This document shows, in pieces, positions 61,598 to 64,000 of a DNA stretch of 64,000 nucleotides. Position 1 is the stretch's first letter. Each line of letters starts with the position of its first letter. Source of the DNA: Amycolatopsis eburnea (GTDB lineage: Bacteria > Actinomycetota > Actinomycetes > Mycobacteriales > Pseudonocardiaceae); assembly GCF_003937945.1 (NCBI RefSeq), contig NZ_RSEC01000039.1, forward strand, positions 116,935 to 180,934, in the 5' to 3' direction. The position numbers and the translations under genes were made by a program. The notes beneath the pieces were generated by a model that did not search any database, was not told where the DNA came from, and saw only the letters and a list, made by a program, of their open reading frames with translations.

Positions 61598-62469
61598 AGC
61601 GGGTGCTGCTGGCGCTCGTCCTGACGACGTCGGCGTGCTCGTCGGCGGTCTCCGGCACGGCGACGCCGTTGACGGGCAACCTCGCGGTGGTCAACGCGCC
61701 CGGGACGGCGGCCGCACTCGCCGCCGTGAAAACCGCGGCCGAGGCGGTGTTCAGCTACGACTCGGCGAACCCGGCGGCGTTCGACCAGGCCGTCGCCGCG
61801 AACGTCACGGGGGCGGCGAAGGCCCAGCTCACGGCGTTGTTCGAGCAGATCAGGAAGAACCCGCAACCGGTGCGGCTGAGCACGACGGTCGCGCGGGCGG
61901 CGGCGGTGGAGCTGACCGGCGGGAAGGTCCGCGAACTGGCGGTGCTGGAGCAGGTCAACGGCACCACGAAGGGCCTGGCGACGGTGGCGTTCACCGCGCT
62001 CGAGGAGGGCGGGCGCTGGCGGCTCTCGGACATCGCCGTCAACCCGGCGCAACCGTCCCCGGCCGCGCACCCGGACGACGGCAGCCTGCCCGGCCTGCGC
62101 GATGCGGCACTGGCCGGCGCGCGCACGGCCGCGGGCGCGCTGTTCACGACCGACAGCGGCGACCCGGAGGGCTCGTACGCACGGGCCGAGGCGGTCGCGG
62201 CCGAGCCGTTGCTGAGCGACTACCGCGCGAAGAAGGCGACCTACGTCGACGCGATCCGGCGAAGCGGCACGAAGGTGGCGCTCGGCCCGGACCCGATGGC
62301 CGGCGTGGTCTCGCTGACCGGCGGCCGCGCGACGGTGGTGTTCTTCACCACGCTCAAGGTGACCGCGGCGACCGGCACCACCGACCGCCCGTTCACCACC
62401 GAACTGGACCTGGTCCGCGAAGGCCCCACCTGGAAGACCACGGCCGTCCGCCCGATCACCACCGCCTGA
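61594..62469 (+). CDS. Putative lipoprotein of unknown function
   Basis: The 291-residue product has a lipoprotein signal with Cys15 in LTTSACSS. The body looks like two repeats of an alpha+beta domain (FDQAVAANVTGAAKAQLTAL then EAVAAEPLLSDYRAKKATYV; each followed by beta strands ending in GGKVRELAVLEQV and GGRATVVFFTTLKV). No family is recognised. The GTG overlaps the regulator stop by 4 bp. It ends in a very strong hairpin. Confidence 0.82.
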   Translation: MKRVLLALVLTTSACSSAVSGTATPLTGNLAVVNAPGTAAALAAVKTAAEAVFSYDSANPAAFDQAVAANVTGAAKAQLTALFEQIRKNPQPVRLSTTVARAAAVELTGGKVRELAVLEQVNGTTKGLATVAFTALEEGGRWRLSDIAVNPAQPSPAAHPDDGSLPGLRDAALAGARTAAGALFTTDSGDPEGSYARAEAVAAEPLLSDYRAKKATYVDAIRRSGTKVALGPDPMAGVVSLTGGRATVVFFTTLKVTAATGTTDRPFTTELDLVREGPTWKTTAVRPITTA

Positions 62470-62528
62470 AAAGCCGTGAAGGCCTCCTTACCGGCGTTTT
62501 CGACCGGTAAGGAGGCCTTCACGGCTTT
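62470..62528. terminator. Bidirectional hairpin with perfect 25-bp arms (GTGAAGGCCTCCTTACCGG family)
   Basis: Arms 62470-62494 and 62504-62528 are exact reverse complements with loop CGTTTTCGA. It lies between the converging lipoprotein and gpmA genes, with AAA/TTT ends, so it can end both transcripts. A near-identical element is at 36189-36239. Confidence 0.85.
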
Positions 62529-62533
62529 GGGCG

Positions 62534-63283
62534 TCAGCGGCCCTGGTTGGCGACCGCGGCGGCGGCTTCCTTGGCGGCCTCGGGGTCGAGGTACTCGCCG
62601 CCCGGCTTCAGCGGCTTGAGGTCGTCGCCCAGGTCGTAGCGCAGCGGGATGCCGGTCGGGATGTTCAGGCCGGCGATGTCGGCGTCGGAGATCCCGTCGA
62701 GGTGCTTGACGAGCGCGCGCAGCGAGTTGCCGTGCGCGGCGACCAGCACGGTCTTGCCCGCGCGCAGGTCCGGCACGATCGCGGACTCCCAGTACGGCAG
62801 CAGCCGCTCGACGACGTCCTTGAGGCACTCGGTCAGCGGCGCGTCGTCGCCGAGGTCCGCGTACCGGGCGTCGCCGGCCTGGCTCCACTCGTCCTTCGGG
62901 TCGATCGCGGGCGGCGGGGTGTCGTAGGAGCGGCGCCAGAGCATGAACTGCTCCTCGCCGAACTCCGCGAGGGTCTGCTTCTTGTCCTTGCCCTGCAGCG
63001 CGCCGTAGTGGCGCTCGTTGAGCCGCCAGTCGCGCTTCACCGGGATCCAGTGCCGGTCGGCGGCGTCCAGCGCGATGTTCGCGGTGGCGATCGCGCGGCG
63101 CAGCAGCGAGGTGTGCACCACGTCCGGCAGCAGGCCGGCCTCGGCCAGCAGCCGGCCGCCCTGGCGGGCTTCGCCTTCACCCTGCTCCGACAGCGGCACG
63201 TCCACCCAGCCGGTGAACAGGTTTTCCGCGTTCCACGTGCTCTGCCCGTGGCGGAGCAGCACCAACGTCCCGAGTTCAGCCAT
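62534..63283 (-). CDS. gpmA: 2,3-bisphosphoglycerate-dependent phosphoglycerate mutase
   Basis: GpmA interconverts 3- and 2-phosphoglycerate in glycolysis. The 249-residue protein has the phosphohistidine motif LLRHGQSTWNAENLFTGW (8-26), RRAIATANIAL, NERHYGALQG and the distal histidine VAAHGNSLRALV. Normal length. Neighbour of senX3-regX3 in mycobacteria, here separated by three genes. Confidence 0.96.
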   Translation of the reverse strand: MAELGTLVLLRHGQSTWNAENLFTGWVDVPLSEQGEGEARQGGRLLAEAGLLPDVVHTSLLRRAIATANIALDAADRHWIPVKRDWRLNERHYGALQGKDKKQTLAEFGEEQFMLWRRSYDTPPPAIDPKDEWSQAGDARYADLGDDAPLTECLKDVVERLLPYWESAIVPDLRAGKTVLVAAHGNSLRALVKHLDGISDADIAGLNIPTGIPLRYDLGDDLKPLKPGGEYLDPEAAKEAAAAVANQGR

Positions 63284-63342
63284 ACCGTCAGCCTGCCAGA
63301 ACCGGTCCGTGATTCCACCAGTGACCTCGACCTACCGAGAGT

Positions 63343-63362
63343 GTGTTACTTGGGAGTAACAC
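63343..63362. promoter_or_regulatory. Palindrome GTGTTACTTGGGAGTAACAC upstream of gpmA
   Basis: Perfect 8-bp arms with a 4-bp centre, 60 bp upstream of the gpmA start. This TTACT-N4-AGTAA layout is common for TetR-family operators, some controlling acyl-CoA genes. The regulator is not in view. Confidence 0.6.
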
Positions 63363-63807
63363 CTCACCCTTCGACAAGTCCGACCGCCAACAACGCGCAA
63401 ATTCCGGGCCACAAACTGCACACCGTTATCGCTCACCGGTAAATTCACTCGAACGGACTAGTGAGTAGTCTTGTGATTACACGTCGAGATCTGACAGGTT
63501 GACTACGTCCCGAGCGGCCGGATTCCACGCACTCCCCGGCCGGATTCGGGCTTTGACCGCGGCTCGTCTCCCCCCTGCCGAGCCGCGGCCCGCCCGGCCC
63601 CGTTGGCACCCCCCTCGTCACCGGGTCCTGATCGGCGGGAACTTCAGCGGGGCGGCTCGAGATCGCGACTCCCCCCTCCCTCGAGCCGTCCCGCCTGCCC
63701 GCTCCCGCTCACACCTCGGCCGCTCCGGCAAAGTTGCCGAGGGCCGGCCGCTCGGTCTGAACCGACCGGTGCCGACCGCGGCGAGCGGCGCCGGGCGGCC
63801 CTGCGGT

Positions 63808-63860
63808 GTCTTGAATGAGTCATTCAGGACCTCCGAAGACCTGAATGACTCATTCAAGAC
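63808..63860. repeat. TGAATGA-family hairpin, inverted copy
   Basis: Perfect 21-bp arms 63808-63828 and 63840-63860 around loop ACCTCCGAAGA, which is the reverse complement of the loop at 12599-12609. Confidence 0.85.
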
Positions 63861-63906
63861 GTCGGCGAAGCCGCCGCCGGGCAAACCGCCGCGACTTGCC
63901 GGAGCC

Positions 63907-63933
63907 CGTTCACCTCGCCAGACGACATGAACG
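63907..63933. repeat. Partial hairpin of the ATGAACGA family
   Basis: CGTTCA (63907-63912) pairs with TGAACG (63928-63933) across CCTCGCCAGACGACA, the loop sequence shared with the copies near 41.3 and 53.1 kb. It lies close to the window edge. Confidence 0.65.
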
Positions 63934-64000
63934 ACAGAGAGGATGGGGGTGAGCACCTCCCGCCAGGGTCTGACCCTATGAACGACTGACCCTTGGGTCT

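Larger units (their letters stand above)
63284..64000. other. Right-edge non-coding stretch
   Basis: I see no supported gene in these 717 bp. It holds an operator-like palindrome at 63343-63362, possible promoter sequence for gpmA, GC-rich low-complexity sequence, a TGAATGA hairpin and a partial ATGAACGA hairpin. A 143-codon plus-strand frame at 63499-63930 runs across the hairpin and has no recognisable protein features. Confidence 0.7.

Noticed and set aside
63469..63486. Possible Rex site around TTGTGATTACACG
   Set aside because: Only the left half matches; the right half lacks CACAA at the needed spacing.
63499..63930. Open frame of 143 codons on the plus strand at the right edge
   Set aside because: It crosses a TGAATGA hairpin and low-complexity GC-rich DNA, has no ribosome-binding site or recognisable domain, and its residues NESFRTSEDLNDSFKT come from the repeat.

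Overview
The window is high-GC actinobacterial chromosome, most likely from a Pseudonocardiaceae member of the Amycolatopsis type. This is inferred from GTG/ATG 4-bp gene overlaps, GC-rich codon use, a mycobacteria-like gene order and intergenic palindromic repeats. Almost everything is core metabolism. I see no phage, insertion sequence, CRISPR array, rRNA or tRNA. The sequence is cut inside nuoG at the left edge and ends in non-coding DNA at the right.

Layout. 1-5.7 kb: start of the NADH dehydrogenase I operon, nuoA-B-C-D-E-F-G, read leftwards from a promoter region with two near-perfect Rex operators. 6.2-20 kb: a menaquinone region (menJ, menG, menD, menB, menE, menA) interleaved with a small MarR-controlled membrane gene, two GT4 glycosyltransferases including mgtA, an inositol-monophosphatase-like gene, a DUF3592 protein and a secreted M1 peptidase. 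20-24 kb: a Cds1-type PLP enzyme, a DUF4229 protein, an Lrp/AsnC regulator, bldC and a ParA-like ATPase. 24-30 kb: cytochrome c maturation system II (ccsA, resB, ccdA, TlpA-like thioredoxin), a histidine phosphatase and hemL. 30-34 kb: a MacB-type export module. 34-41 kb: three membrane proteins, hemB and the rex-hemA-hemC-hemD operon. 41-45 kb: a repeat-filled gap, a membrane molybdopterin oxidoreductase, a glutaredoxin-like protein and an acyl-CoA synthetase. 45-50 kb: a BldN-type ECF sigma factor with its RsbN-type anti-sigma factor, then a HAD phosphatase, an acyltransferase and an epimerase. 50-59.9 kb: bS22, a BldC-like protein, a HxlR/carboxymuconolactone decarboxylase pair, proC, a thioesterase, a sugar isomerase, a Pro-rich membrane protein, ppx and the phosphate two-component pair regX3-senX3. 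60-63.3 kb: an aldo/keto reductase with divergent regulator, a lipoprotein and gpmA.

How it fits together. The genes supply the aerobic respiratory chain: NADH dehydrogenase, menaquinone, haem and cytochrome c assembly. Rex, encoded here next to the haem genes, has candidate operators at its own promoter and at the nuo promoter, so NADH/NAD state could set both complex I and haem supply. The BldN/RsbN pair and two BldC-type proteins are developmental regulators known from Streptomyces.

The least explained content is between genes. At least six families of short nested palindromes recur, mostly as hairpins after genes. One family sits in frame inside a coding sequence, and two gene 3' ends appear duplicated next to such hairpins.
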